64,000 bases of DNA from Ricinus communis (taxonomy: Eukaryota; Streptophyta; Magnoliopsida; Malpighiales; Euphorbiaceae). The stretch is taken from positions 13,830,802 through 13,894,801 of the forward strand of contig NC_063258.1 in the NCBI RefSeq assembly GCF_019578655.1, read 5' to 3'. Both the position numbers and the translations under genes were made by a program. A model generated the notes under the pieces. It was given only the letters and a program-made list of their open reading frames with translations, was not told the DNA's origin and ran no database searches. Of the stretch, positions 46,329-58,504 are shown one piece after another. Position 1 is the first letter of the stretch, and every line of letters starts with the position of its first letter.

Positions 46329-47510
46329 ATAAGAACCCATCTAGCATAAGAAATCCTACTCCAATAAGGAATCCTAATTATGCAAATCCTACTAGCTGAA
46401 AGAATCCTATTCTGACAAGGAGTCCTACTATAACTAGGAGTTCTACTCCAATAAGGAGTCCTAATAATATTAGGATTCTAAATGACATCAAGAATTCAAG
46501 TGACCTTAGGAATCCTAATCCAACTAGGATTCAAGATCCACTTCACATCCATGGAGACCTAATTACAAAGGTCTAAGGCTAAGAAGATAAAAGAAGCTCT
46601 CAATGGCCTTATTCAAGACATTTGGGCTAAGGACACATCAAGGCTTAAAGAGTTGGATGCAAATTCAAGGCTTATTAATTTAATTCAGTTTATTAGGCTT
46701 GAATAAATCTAATATGGGCTTAATGAACATAAAGGAGCATACAGGAGTTTGGGCCTAATTAGCTCCAGCAAAGATGGCCCATGCATGTGACTGGAAGAAA
46801 CTAGGGTTTCTTACTCCTAATGGATGGCTATATAGTACTTTAGGAGTATTAGGACTTTGTTTTTAGTTATAGTTTTTAGTTTGGATGTTTATCTCTATCC
46901 TATTTGAGTTGTAATTCCTTAATAGCTTAGAATTAGGGTTTTTTAAAGGCTATTAAAGCCTAGTACGAATTTTCAAGTTCATTGATTGATTAATGATTAA
47001 TATATTTTGTGAGTTTATACTCTATTCTTAGTTCTTGTTTAAAGCTAATTCGAACTTATTGTGCAATTCATTGTTTGTGGCATTGAAATCCAACTTATCA
47101 ATTTAGAATCCATATTAAATTGTGGTGTCTTCTACCTTTAATACCTTAATTTTGATAGTTTAATATACTTGAAGGGTCCAAGGTTTCCATTGATCTAGTT
47201 CTAGATAGACCTTGGGCAATGATATCAAACTTGAATATGGGTTTAATCCCTTAATATATATTAGGTTTTATATTCTTGTTTAAATGTAAATCTTACTTAT
47301 CAAGAAATTGATCTATCATTGTGGCATACTTGGAATTAGGGTTTAAGGGAGTTAGTTTTCCTTAGGTTCTAATTCTTGATCATCTTTCTAAAAAATATGC
47401 CTTCTAACTTTTCTTAGGGGTTGAACCGAATTAGTTTTTTGGGGGTTTCATGTTAATGTGTTGGGGGTCCGCAATTCAAAAGTGGTTCTCAAGCTTATTC
47501 GTGGAGGTTA
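46329..47510 (+). mobile_element. L2-type LTR with hexapeptide minisatellite (copy B)
   Basis: Counterpart of 4021-5201. About fourteen degenerate 18-bp units (about 46345-46530) read hexapeptides such as RNPTPI, RSPTIT, RSSTPI and RSPNNI in one frame, broken by a stop near 46400. The basic tail (RSKAKKIKEALNGLIQDIW, about 46568-46625) follows in another frame. Confidence 0.72.
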
Positions 47511-47722
47511 TGGAATGAGGACTTTTGCATTATAAAAAGCGCACACAACTGAATACTTAAGGCAAATAAGCATATTATTTCAATTTTCTACCTTATGAGA
47601 AATCAAGTTTTGGGTTCTTTCAAGAGCTTTATGGACTTATCAACACTCATGCTCACAAGCATAGACTTATCGCTCACGTTCTTCTTTTCTTTTGTGTTTT
47701 GTTGATCGTGTATTGATATCAT
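47511..47722 (+). repeat. 1.0-kb family fragment (copy B)
   Basis: Counterpart of 5202-5414, with a TATA-like box near 47530. Confidence 0.7.
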
Positions 47723-48617
47723 TGATATGGAACCTCCATAAATAAGCTTGAGAACCCCTTTTGAATTGCGGACCCTAACATATTAACATGAAAACCTAAG
47801 AGCCTATTCAGTTCAACTCCTGAGAAAGATTAAAAAACAGAATACTAAGAAAGATTAAAAAATAGATTACTAAGAAAGATGATCAAGAATTAGAATTTAG
47901 AAAACTTGTTCCTAGATTCCAATTTCGAAACACTCCATAAGAACATGATCAATCTACTTGAATGTTTCTTAGGCATGCATTCTACATAAGAACACAAAGA
48001 CAAAGCAAACAAGCTTTAAGGTAAAAATACCAATTATCATTCAATTTTTAACTTCAACTTTTTTAATTCATTACATTAAAATTCGTACTAGCCTTATATG
48101 GCCTTAGAAAACCTTAAATCTTAACTAATAAGGATTTACTCCAACATCTTATCTAGGTTAAAGATAAGCTTTCTAACTAAAAGAAATAACTTAAATGAAG
48201 TCCTAATTAGGTTAAAATATATGTGTGGCCGCCCAAAATAAGCCATAAAATCCTAGTTTACATAAGTCATATCGATGGACCTCATAATATAAGCCAAGTT
48301 AGACCCAAAGACTTCATATGCTCCAATTATGCTTTTTTGATCTTTTTAAGCCCAATTAGATTCATTTAAGCATAATAAAATGAATTAGATTAACGATCCT
48401 TTAACTTAAATCCAATTCTTCAAGCCTTGATATGTCCTTAGCCCAAATGTCTTGGATAAGCTCATTGACTTACAATTTGAATCGAACTAGGACTCCCAGT
48501 TAAGTTAGGATTCCTAGTTGAATTAGGATCTCTTTCATTGCTTAAACTCCTAATATCATCAAGACTCATTGCAAGATTATGATTCCTAGTTGAAAGGACT
48601 CCTTATTTGATTAGGAA
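47723..48617 (-). mobile_element. L2-type LTR fragment, reverse (copy B)
   Basis: Counterpart of 5415-6284, plus a small tandem duplication at about 47823-47880 not present in copy A. Confidence 0.7.
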
Positions 48618-51600
48618 CGTCAAGAATCGCGGCAAGCCCAAATATTCCGATTTAGGATTTTCACCATTAGGATCTTCATCCTTCCTTCTTCCTATAGGCA
48701 CGAGGACTAATGATGATGCAAGGTTGGGCATAAGGAATCATGGGAATGCAATTAACAAGCTTGATCGGTGGCATTAGGCTTAGCTTGATGATCAAGCATA
48801 AGAGACGTAAATCCAAGCGCATAAGGGAGAAATTATATTATTTTCGATTAATCCAAGCATAATACAAGCCAGAATTCTAGCACTTTGATGTTTGAAATGC
48901 ATATAAGGAAGTAATTTGGGTTGGAGAACTTTTAGGTAGGCCCACTAGAATTTACCCTTATTTTTATTAAGCTAGCTCATAAAATCTAGGGATACTAAAG
49001 TTGTTGCCTAGTTAACTCCTCTCTCCTCTCTTGTTCTTAATTTGACTTTAGTTTATTAATCTTTATTTATTTATTTATTCATATTTAGCTTTTGGTCTCT
49101 TCTTATGGAATAAGGGCTTTCACACTATAAAGATCGCATGCAACTGAATACTTGAGGCTAATAAGCATATTATTTTAGTTTTCTACATTGCAGGAAATTA
49201 AGTTATAGATTCTTTTAAGAAATTTGTGGACTTACCAACATTCTCGCTAGGGAGCATAGACTTATCCCTCACGTTCTTTCTTTCTTTTGTGTTCTTTGTC
49301 TATGCTTGTGTTTAAATCAATTCGATTTGATCCTTACACTTAGTCGTATGGAAGAGAAGAAAGAAGATGTGATTTCTTTCCTTATCGGATATGAAATCCT
49401 ACCAATATTCTTATTCTTTTATCTTTTTTTGTCTCTCTTTCTAATCTCTATCTAGTATGTTTATTTGGTTTTATATCAGGAGCATATACACGAGTGTTCA
49501 ATGAAAGCGCCTGGAAGTGGCAATCATAGGCACTGATCCAATGCTTCAATAATTGTAAAGAAAAAAATTAGTTGATCTTGTATTAATATCATTCTTTGAA
49601 TGATCGCAGAGGAATATTTTAGAGAAAAGAGGAAATGTCAAGAATCGAGGCATGCCTAAACATTTTGACTCAGGATTCGCACTATTAGGATCTCCATTCT
49701 TCCTTTTCCCTCTAGGCATGAGGACTCCTGATGATGCAAGGTTGGGCATAAGGAATCATGGGAACGCAATTAACAAGCTTGACGAGTAGCATTGGGGCTT
49801 ACTTTGATGATCAAGCAGGAGAGACATAAATCCACACGCATAAAGTGGAAATCATGTTGTTTTTTATTAATCCAATCGTAATATAAGCCGAAATTCGAGC
49901 TCTTTGATGTTTGAAATGCATACAATGAAATAATTTGGATCGGAGTGCTTTTAGCTAGGCTTACACGATTTTATCCTTATTTTTGTTAAACTAGCTTATA
50001 AAATTTGGGACTACGAGAATTGTTGCCCAGTCAACTCCTCTCTGGTTCTTGATTTGACTTTAGTTTATTAATCTTTATTTATTCATTTATTCATATTTAG
50101 CTTCTAGTCTTTTCTGCTTATGGAATGAGGACTTTCGCACTATAAAAACTGCACGCGACCAAATACTTGAGGCTAATGAGCCTATTATTCTAGTTTTTTA
50201 CTTTACCACGAAATAAAGTTATGTGTTCTTTCAAGAAATTTATCGACTTATCAACACTTGCGCGAGTGAGCATAGACTTATTCCTCACATCTTTCCTTTC
50301 TCTTATGTTCTTTGTCTACGCTTGTGTTTAAATCAATTCTATTTGATCCTCACACTTATTTGTATGGAAGAGAATAAAGAACATGTGATTTCTTTCCTTA
50401 TCGAATCTGAAATCCTACTTGTATTCTCATTTTATTTGTTTTTTTTGTGTCTCTCTTTCTAATCTCTATGTAGTATGTTGGTTTGGTTTTATTTGGGGAG
50501 CATGAACACCAGTGTTGTGTGAATGCCCGTGGAAGCAGCAATTATAGGCATCGATACAATGCTTCAACGAATGCGAAGAAAGAAAATTTATTGATCATGT
50601 ATTGATATCGTTCTTCGAATGATCATGGAGGAATCTTTTAGATGAAAGAAGGAATGCCGAGAATGGAGGCATGCCCAAATATTTTGACTCGGGATTTGCA
50701 CCATTAGGATCTCCATCCTCCCTTGTTCCTCTAGGCACGAGGACTCCTGATGACGCAAGGTTGGGCATAAGGATTAATGGGAACGCAATTAACAAGCTTG
50801 ACCAATGGCATTAGGGCTTAGCTTGATGATCAAGGAGAAGAGATGTAAATCCACATGCGTAAGGGAGTAATCAGGTTGTTTTCAATTAATCCAACCGTAA
50901 TACAAGCCAAAATTCGAGCGTTTTGATTTTGAAATGCATATAATGAAGTAATTTTGGTCGGTGTATTTTTAGGTAGGCCTACCCAAATTTACCCTTATTT
51001 TTATAAAGCTGGCTCAGAAAATTTAAGACTACAAGAGTTGTTGCCTAATCAACTCCTCTCTTATTCTTTATTTGACTTTAGTTTATTAATCCTTATTTAT
51101 TTATTTATTTATTCATATTTAGCTTCTAGTCTCTTCTTATAGAATGAGGGCTTTCGCACTATAAAAATCACACCCAACAGAATACTTGAGGCTAATGAGC
51201 ATATTATTTCAGTTTTCTACCTTGCAGAAAATCAAGTTATGGGTTCTTTCAAGAAATTTGTGGACTTATCAACACTCGCGCTAGCGAGCATAGACTTATC
51301 CCTCATGTCCTTCCTTTCTCTTGTGTTATTTGTCTATGCTTGTGTTTAAATCAATTTGATTTGATCCTTACGCTTAGTAGTATGGAAGAGAACAAAAAAC
51401 ATGTGATTTATTTCCTTATAAAATCTGAAATCCTACCTATATTCTGATTCTTTTCTTTTACGTCTCTCTTTCTAATCTCTATCTAGTATGTTGGTTTGGT
51501 TTTATATGGGGAGCACAAACACAAGTGTTGAGTGAAAGCATATGGAAGTGACAATCATAGGCACCGATCCAATGCTTACAGGAATGCGAAGAAAGAAAAT

Positions 51601-51768
51601 TAGTTGATCGTGCACTGAGATCATTCTCTGAATAATCGCGGAGGAATCTTTTAGAGGTAAGAGGGAAAGCCGAGAATCGAATCATGCCCAAATATTTTGA
51701 CTCAGGATTCGTACCATTAGGATCTTCATCCTTCCTTCTTCCTCTAAGCATAAGGACTCATGTAAAGC
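48618..51768 (+). repeat. Three head-to-tail 1.0-kb units (copy B)
   Basis: Counterpart of 6285-9370. TATA boxes are near 49127, 50142 and 51160, again about 1.0 kb apart. These units help define the consensus because the copy-B versions often keep CG dinucleotides that read TG or CA in copy A. Confidence 0.8.
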
Positions 51769-52676
51769 GAGTTGTTGAATATTGATTATTTTGGAGTTAA
51801 TTCTCTTTTTTTCTTCTTTATGAACTTGGTGAATTTATCCAGTGAAGGCTTGGTAATTTACAAATTTAGTTTAATCTAAATTTTTATTTATGTTAAATAG
51901 CCTTTAATTCTTTATAAATAAGGTACTTAAGTACAAGTTATTTAAGGGTCCTATTGGGAGTTAGAGTTTTTTTGCTTGATTAGGTGAACAATCCTTGATG
52001 AAGACATCAACATTGAATACGAGTTTGGCACAAGTTAGCCACGTTCATATCAACCAGCTTAGAAAAGGGTATGGGGAGCTTGAAGATGATGGATAAGAGT
52101 TGCTAGATCAAGGCCAAATAGAAAAAGCTAAGGATCTTGAAGAATATGGACATAGAGAGCAAGATCAAGTGCAATGGTCTAAAGATCCAAAAGCCTTGCC
52201 ACAAGGCCCTATTACTAGATTAAGAGCTAAGAAGTATCAAGAGGCCTTAACAAAGCATATCTAAGCTTAGCATTCCACATGTGGGCAGACCAAGGAGATT
52301 ATTTGAGACAAGATAGTGTGGGTCACATCTCTTTATATTATGAGTCCAAGTTCAAGATGGGCCAGTTCTACAAGTCACATTTGGGCTTTAGTTTAAGCTT
52401 CTTATATGGGCCTATTTAGCTTACACTTAAATAAGGCCCATGCGCATGATTTCTTTTTAGATTAGGGTTTTCTTTAGTTGCTCTAGGCAGCTACTTATGT
52501 GTTTTAGCTTAATTAGGAATTGTCTTTAGTTATCTTTTAATTAGGAAGATTATCTCTATGCTTTTGAGATATATTTCCTAATTAAGCTAGGATTCGGGTT
52601 TTTTTAGGCTTATAAAGCCTAAAACGAATTCCTTTATAGATTTTAACTTATCAATAATATTTAAAGTAATTTTCCT
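51769..52676 (+). mobile_element. Chimeric L1/L5 LTR fragment (copy B)
   Basis: Counterpart of 9371-10276. The tail motif PQGPITRLRAKKYQEAL is readable at about 52200-52250. Confidence 0.6.
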
Positions 52677-53318
52677 TTCAAGAACTTTACAGACATATGA
52701 AGAACTGAACTAGCAAACCTAGAGTTATTGCTCATGTCCTTCCTTTCTTTTATGTTCTTTGTCTACTCTTGTGTTTAAATCAATTCGATTTGATCCTTAG
52801 GCTTAGCCATATGGAAGAGAATTGGGCTTTATTAAACTTAACTCTCCATGTGGATTTAGTGCTTTAGTCCAAATATTTTGAATAAACCCATTTAAGGCCT
52901 CATTCATTATTTTGGCTCTAGCCCTTGTAATTGGGCCTCTTTTGACATTTGGGCTTAGAACATGATCTCCTTGACTTGGTTGGCTACTTGGCTCCTTGGG
53001 CTTTGGTTTTGCATTAGTTCCTCTAAGAACGATGGCTTCTTATGACATAAGGATTGGCATTAAGAATCATAGAAACTTAATTGACAAGCTTAACTGGTAG
53101 CATTGAGGCTTAGCTTGATGATCAAGCAGGACTAGATGTAAATCCACGCTCATAAGAGAGAAATATGAATATGAGTAAGTAAATAAAGAAAGAACTAGAG
53201 GCTAAATATGAATAAATAAATAAAGAAAGATGAATAAATTGAAGTCCAATTAAGAATAAGAGAGGGGTTGATTGGTCAACAACTCTTGTGATCCCAAATT
53301 TTATGACCCAGCTTTATA
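52677..53318. repeat. 1.0-kb fragments around a reverse L4 LTR end (copy B)
   Basis: 52677-52821 is 1.0-kb family (+). 52822-53016 is the reverse L4 LTR start with the tail motif. 53017-53318 is 1.0-kb family, + then -. Same order as 10277-10919. Confidence 0.65.
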
Positions 53319-53975
53319 GCTTTAAGGTTTAAAAACCAATTATCATTCAGCTTCAACTTCAACTTAATTTTTTTGTTACATCAAAATTCATTCTAGCCTT
53401 ATTTAGGCCTTAGAAAACCCTAAATCTTAACTTATAAGAATTTACATCCCATATAGGATAAAGATAACCTTCCTAACTAAAAGAGATAACTTAAACAAAG
53501 TCCTAATCATGTTAAAATACATGTGTGGCTGCCCATAATAAGCCATAAAACCCTAATTTACATAAGTCATGTAGATAGGACTCATAACATAAGCCAAGTT
53601 AGGCCCAAAGTCTTCATATGCTCTAATTAACGTTTTTGGTCTTTTTAAGCCCAATTAGATTCATTCAAGCCTAATAAATTGAATTAGATTAATAAGCCTT
53701 GAACTTAAATCCAATTCTTCAAGCCTTGAAGTGTCCTTAGCCTAAAATTCTTAGATAAGCTCATTGACTTTTAATTTGAATCGAACTAGGACTCCTACTT
53801 AAATTAGGATTTCTTTCGTTGCTTGAACTCCTAATATCATTAGGACTCCTTGCAGGATTAGAATTCCTAGTTGAGTTAACACTCCTTATTGGATTAGAAT
53901 TCCTTGAGTTAGTAGGATTTGTATCATCAAGGCTCCTTTTTGGAGTTGGAATTCGTTGTGCTAGTTTGGTTAGTA
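53319..53975 (-). mobile_element. L2-type LTR fragment, reverse, with open hexapeptide tail (copy B)
   Basis: On the - strand an 87-codon frame (53761-54024) is open through about eleven hexapeptides (RSLDDT, NPTNSR, NSNPIR, RSPNDI, RSSSNE, RNPNLS, RSPSSI). It crosses the LTR edge. It is the best-preserved version of the repeat-rich polyprotein tail in the window. It is truncated at 53319. Confidence 0.7.
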
Positions 53976-54277
53976 TTCTAAGGAGACCAACCTGACCGAA
54001 GCTAACAAAATGGAGGTAAGTCACTAGCCTTTGGTTGGGGCTTTGCTACTTAGTTACGACTTCTTCCTTTGCTTCAAGAAGATTCGTGCCTAGACCAGTG
54101 CTTTACTCTATTTGCTAACTAGAGGTGATCCTTTGGTTGCTAGGTGCACACCTAATGTGCAAATGAAGGAGGACAACATATTCCACAATAGATGCCATGT
54201 TCAAGGTAAGACATGCAATGTCATTAATGATAGTGGTAGTTATACAGACATTGCTAGCACTTTGATGGTAGAGAAAT
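53976..54277 (+). pseudogene. Gypsy protease, N-terminal half (copy B)
   Basis: Counterpart of 11570-11845 with about 30 more bp near 54080-54110. The catalytic loop is intact: NVINDSGSYTDIAS (about 54212-54256) with D-S-G. The frame is cut after VEK by the nested element at 54278. It resumes at about 58510. Confidence 0.82.
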
Positions 54278-55123
54278 TGATAGGAAATCATCATCTCAGC
54301 AACCATACACCCCAATAACTATTTAGTTATGATACATATGGAATGCAAGAAAACACCCTCCAATCAAGACGATTCCAAAACCCAAGGATCTTCTCAAGTG
54401 AAGTTAGGGAAATCCAGTTCCAGCAATAAAACTAGCACTTGAATTCAACTCCAAATGCCACAAACCAAGTATGATTTGATAAGTTAAGAATCAAACATAA
54501 GATTTTGGTTAGAGAACACTACAAACTAAAAATAGTTTGATAAGTTCAAAGTTCATGCAAGAACTTAAGCAAAAACACTCACAAAGAGCAAATGAAGGTT
54601 ATCATTCATCAATTGATTTTTACAAATGAATTTGGCTTTGATATTTATAGCCAAAACAAGACAAAGAACCCTAAATGGATGGCTTTTGAGCTTTCCCATG
54701 TTTTCCCTTTTAATCCTCATTAAAACTCATTAAAAGTGGTTGTTTCTACATTGATGTCACTCATTTTGTAACTCCTAAATGACAACTAATCATATGCATC
54801 CATTTTGTAACTCCAAATTATAACTAATCATGTGCATCCATTGTGTAACTCCAAATGACAACTAATCACACCCCAACTTAAGAAAACCTAATAAAAATGA
54901 AAATAAAAAGGCTTCAAATGAATTTTATTGGACCTTTGAGTTCAGCCCAAATTTATTGCACTAAATTGATGATTTTGGTCCCTTTTTGCAATCTTAAGCC
55001 TTGGGCTAAGCCTTGTTGTGTTTGAACACTCCAAATATATTTAAGTAAGTCCAACAAAGCTTCTTGCATTGGATCTCCTTCAAAGCTTAAAGTATCATTT
55101 GTAGTTCTTGTCTTGTTGCATCA
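54278..55123 (-). repeat. 3' LTR (L3) of nested element, copy B
   Basis: 846 bp, TGATAGGAAATCA...TTGCATCA on the + strand. It keeps the 38-bp stretch that the copy-A left LTR has lost. Confidence 0.88.
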
Positions 55124-55131
55124 TTCCCTCT

Positions 55132-55736
55132 CTACTTGTAAGGATTCATCCTTGAATCAGCTTCATTGTCAACTTTATCACCTACATCAAATAAAGAAAG
55201 ATCAGTAACATTAAAAGAAGCACTCAAATTTCCATACTCACTTGGAAAATCTAGCTTGTAGGAATTATCATTAATTCTTTCAAGAACTTGGAATAGCCCA
55301 TCCCCTCTTAGCATTAACTTAGACTTCCTTTGGCTTGGAAATCTAACCTTCTTCAAATTGATTCCAATCTAGTCACCCAGCTCAAATACAACTTTCTTTC
55401 TCCCCTTGTATGTTACTTTTCATATTATTGATTTCTTTTCTCTATTTGAGCATGCACCTTCTCATGTAAGCTTTTAACAAATTCAGTTTTTTGCTTGCCT
55501 TCAAAATTAGCCTTATCAATAGGTAAACGCAGTAAATCCATAGGAGTTAGTGGGTTCAACCCAAATACAACCTTTGCATACACATTCATTTTTCTTTCAC
55601 TCTCATCTCCCTTGTTTTCTCTCACCTTATTTTTCCCATTACACTCACTTTTACCACTTACTTCACCTTTTTATTTTTTCATTATTTCTTGCTCCCTTCC
55701 AAATTTTTCCCCATATGAAGATTCAGGCTCTTCACA
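55132..55736 (-). pseudogene. Linker fused in frame to integrase C-terminus (copy B)
   Basis: The frame 55425-55625 reads a charged linker (MRENKGDESERKMNVYAK) running straight into the integrase C-terminal block (VVFGLNPLTPMDLLRLP), then a helix (FVKSLHEKVHAQIEKRN). After a frame break the GPF module follows at 55132-55356 ([32 protein letters not shown], ending SLFDVGDK). Reverse transcriptase, RNase H and the integrase finger and core are absent. The retained tail module may aid targeting or packaging, or may be passive; the sequence does not say. 55626-55736 is linker with stops. Confidence 0.8.
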
Positions 55737-56195
55737 TTATTGTTTAATTCTCATTTGATCATCAAAAATGGCCTTGGGAGGTGATGGTCCAAGATTGAAC
55801 TTTTGTCCATTAATAGTCAAGGAATATCGATTCTTGAACCCACGACAAATAACATGCCTATTATATATCATATTGCCAAGGTCTTCCCAACAAAAATGTC
55901 CAGCATACATGGAGACCACATCACAAAGCACCTCATCCTTATATCTCCCAATGGAAAAAGAAATTAGTACTTGATTATTTACCTTCACAACACCACTATC
56001 ATTCAAGCATTCCAACTTGTAAGGCCTTGGGTGTTTGGTAGTTGGTAATTTCAATTTCTCCACAAGCAAAGTACTAACAACATTAGTACAACTTCCACTA
56101 TCAACAATCGTGTTACATAGCTTATTAGCAATTAAATAATGAGTATTAAACAAATTCTTACGCTGCTCTCCATTTTTATCATGTTTACATTGCAA
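55737..56195 (-). CDS. Gypsy aspartic protease of nested element, open 152 codons (copy B)
   Basis: Open from 56195 to 55737 on the - strand. The catalytic triad region reads NTIVDSGSCTNVVSTLLVEK (about residues 29-48). Then ..HPRPYKLECLNDSG.., a flap-like ..VNNQVLISFSIG.. and DEVLCDVVSMYAGH. A one-base loss in a T run (+ strand A run at 55891-55895) shifts the following GRPWQ-type motif out of frame. A different reading (FCWEDLGN) is seen, and the original frame returns near GFKNRYSLTINGQ. So the frame is long but probably not a working enzyme. It would process Gag. Confidence 0.7.
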   Translation of the reverse strand: MQCKHDKNGEQRKNLFNTHYLIANKLCNTIVDSGSCTNVVSTLLVEKLKLPTTKHPRPYKLECLNDSGVVKVNNQVLISFSIGRYKDEVLCDVVSMYAGHFCWEDLGNMIYNRHVICRGFKNRYSLTINGQKFNLGPSPPKAIFDDQMRIKQ

Positions 56196-56207
56196 ATTAA
56201 GTGTGCG

Positions 56208-56474
56208 TTATACTACTAACATATCCCCTTTACAATAAAAAACATCACTAACATCCTCTGAAGTTGGCATGTCATCATTCTTATCATCATTTTTATTTTC
56301 ACTTTCAGATTCAATAATTCCATCTCTAACAATCATGGTCCTTTTATTAGGGCAATCATGTGTATAATGACCATGTCTAAGACATTTAAAACACTTCAAG
56401 TTTCTAGATTGATTAGCTTGATTCTCAACTTTATTTTTGCTGCCTATTTCATTTTTATTCTTATTCTCATCCAC
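56208..56474 (-). CDS. Gag nucleocapsid segment with intact CCHC knuckle (copy B)
   Basis: 88 codons. The N-terminal part is K/N-rich (MDENKNKNEIGSKNK). The knuckle CFKCLRHGHYTHDC fits C-x2-C-x4-H-x4-C exactly and is followed by PNKRTMIV. The acidic stretch (SESENKNDDKNDD) leads to the protease region. The knuckle binds element RNA during packaging. It is part of the larger gag frame, separated from the capsid segment (56528-56749) by frame breaks. Confidence 0.8.
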   Translation of the reverse strand: MDENKNKNEIGSKNKVENQANQSRNLKCFKCLRHGHYTHDCPNKRTMIVRDGIIESESENKNDDKNDDMPTSEDVSDVFYCKGDMLVV

Positions 56475-56489
56475 TTTAGGCTTAGGAAA

Positions 56490-57035
56490 CTTGAATTAAT
56501 TTTAGAATCAAACTTACTTGGACCTTTTCACTTAAGTTGCCTTTCAATCTTCATGGCCACATTCACCATGTCCTCAAGCTCCACATAATGTTGTGACTTC
56601 ATAAGATCAACAATATTCTTGTTTAGGCCATTCAAGAATCTTGCCATGGTAGCCTCTCTATCCTCCTCCACATTTGCTATAATCATAGCTATTTCCATTT
56701 CTTTGTGGTACTCCTCCACACTCATGGTTCCTTGCCTTAGAGTTTGCAATCAATGATGCAAATCTCTATATTAATGGTTAGGAATGAACCTCTTCCTCAT
56801 GATTGGTTTCATCTCCATCCATGTCCCTATGGGTCTTTCTCCATTTTATCTTCTTTTCCTATAGAATTGATGCCACCAAACACTAGCATAATCACAAAAC
56901 TCAACGACGATAAGTTTTACCTTCTTCTTCTCCAAATAGTTATGGCATTCGAAGATCATCTCCACCTTTTGCTCCCATTCCAAGTAGACATTAGGATCAT
57001 TCTTTCCTTAAAAGGAAGAAAATTTTGATGCTACC
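56490..57035 (-). pseudogene. Gypsy gag capsid segment (copy B)
   Basis: 56528-56749 reads LRQGTMSVEEYHKEMEIAM, then REATMARFLNGLNKNIVDL and HYVELEDMVNVAMKIERQLK, the retrotransposon gag domain. The N-terminal part, 56750-57035, is in another frame after a stop near 56750. Compared with copy A the conserved parts are identical apart from a few substitutions. Confidence 0.8.
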
Positions 57036-57668
57036 TAGGTTGTGATCTACACCATCTTGCCTTGATCTCCTATTGTATCTCCTAGGATGGCCATAGAAAC
57101 ACTCCCTCATGTGTTGCTCTCAATTAAAATGTCACATCACTCGTGTTTCACTCAAGGTTTGGCTTTTCTCAATGCTAGTCTCATCACTATTGCCTTTTAC
57201 CTCTCTTGCTTTTGCTTTAGGTTCTTGGATGAACTAATCACCTAAACAAATCAAATTAGATTGTGAAAATTCAATGGAGTGGAAAGAAAACATTGGTCTA
57301 GATCAAGTTGTTAGGTAAGGCCAAATTTAAAGTAGCTAGACAAAAGAAAACAATGAAAGACAACAATAGAATAGGTTTTTTATGCCACTTAAACCTTCTT
57401 TTTGTTTGATCTTCTGATTTGTTTTTATTTTATTCTGATAATAACAAAAGTGAAAAGAAATTAAGAACAACACAAAGAGATTAACAAGAAGGGACAATCA
57501 AATTTTATTTTATGAACACAAAGGTGTAAACTTTAAAAAGAAAGAGTAGTTAGAAGGATACAAAATTGAAACCAAAAGAATTCGTCATAAATAAAGAAAA
57601 AGTGAAGAAGATGAGAAACTTCAATAATACACAAAACACAAAGATAAGCAAACCTCAACTTCAAGCAA
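57036..57668 (-). other. 5' leader of nested element (copy B)
   Basis: Untranslated A/T-rich leader of about 630 bp between the PBS and gag. No conserved frame is seen. Confidence 0.6.
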
Positions 57669-57680
57669 GCTTTGATACCA
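57669..57680 (-). other. Primer binding site (tRNA-iMet type), copy B
   Basis: Element-sense TGGTATCAAAGC, two bases inside the 5' LTR edge. Confidence 0.75.
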
Positions 57681-57682
57681 AA

Positions 57683-58504
57683 TGATAGGAAATCATCATC
57701 TTAGCAACCATACAAACCAATAACTATTTACTTATGATACATATGGAATGCAAGAAAACACCCTCCAATCAAGATGATTCTAAAACCCAAGGATCTCCTT
57801 AAGTGAAGTTAGAGAAATCTAGTTCCAATAATGAAACTAGCACTTGAATTCAACTCTAAATGCCACAAACCAAGTATGATTTGATAAGTTAAAAATCAAA
57901 CACAAGATTTTGGTTAGAGAAGGCTGCAAACTAAAAATAGTTTGATAAGTTCAAAGTTCATGCAAGAACTTAAGCAAAAACACTCACAAAGAGCAAATAA
58001 AGATTATCATTCATCAATTGATTTTTACAAATGAATTTAGCTTTGATATTTATAGCCAAAAGAATACAAAGAATCCTAAATGGATGTCTTTTGAGCTTTC
58101 CCATGTTTTCCCCTTTAATCCTCATTAAAACTCATTAAAAGTGGTTGTTTTTACACTGATGTCACTCATTTTGTAACTCCTAAATGACAACTAATCATGT
58201 GCATCCATTTTGTAACTCCAAATGACAACTAATCACACCCTAACTTAAGAAAACCTAATAAAAATGAAAATAAAAAGGCTTCAAATGAATTTTATTAGAC
58301 CTTTGAGTTCAACCCAAATTTATTGCACTAAATTGATGATTTTGGTCCCTTTTTGCAATCCTAAGCCTTGTTGTGTTTGAGCACTCCAAATATCCTTAAT
58401 TTAAGCCCAACAAAGCTTCTTGCATCCTTCTAGACTTAGATCTTGTCATTAGACCTCCTTAAGAGCTCAAAGGATCATTTGTAGTTCTTATTTTTATTGT
58501 ATCA
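57683..58504 (-). repeat. 5' LTR (L3) of nested element, copy B
   Basis: 822 bp, TGATAGG...TGTATCA on the + strand. It is about 50 bp shorter than its copy-A partner because of a deletion around 58220. Confidence 0.88.

Larger units (their letters stand above)
54278..58504 (-). mobile_element. Nested non-autonomous gypsy element (copy B)
   Basis: 4227 bp on the - strand. LTRs lie at 57683-58504 (5') and 54278-55123 (3'), the PPT at 55124-55133, and the PBS (TGGTATCAAAGC) as the inverse of 57669-57680. Flanks are GAAAT (54273-54277) and GCAAT (58505-58509). It sits at the same site and carries the same internal deletion as copy A, so insertion and deletion both predate the block duplication. 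Internal coding parts are better kept than in A. Confidence 0.9.

Noticed and set aside
55495..55758. Apparent T/S/F-rich secreted protein (also 13022-13273)
   Set aside because: It is the complement of the charged linker of the nested element; the hydrophobic look comes from antisense K/E codons.
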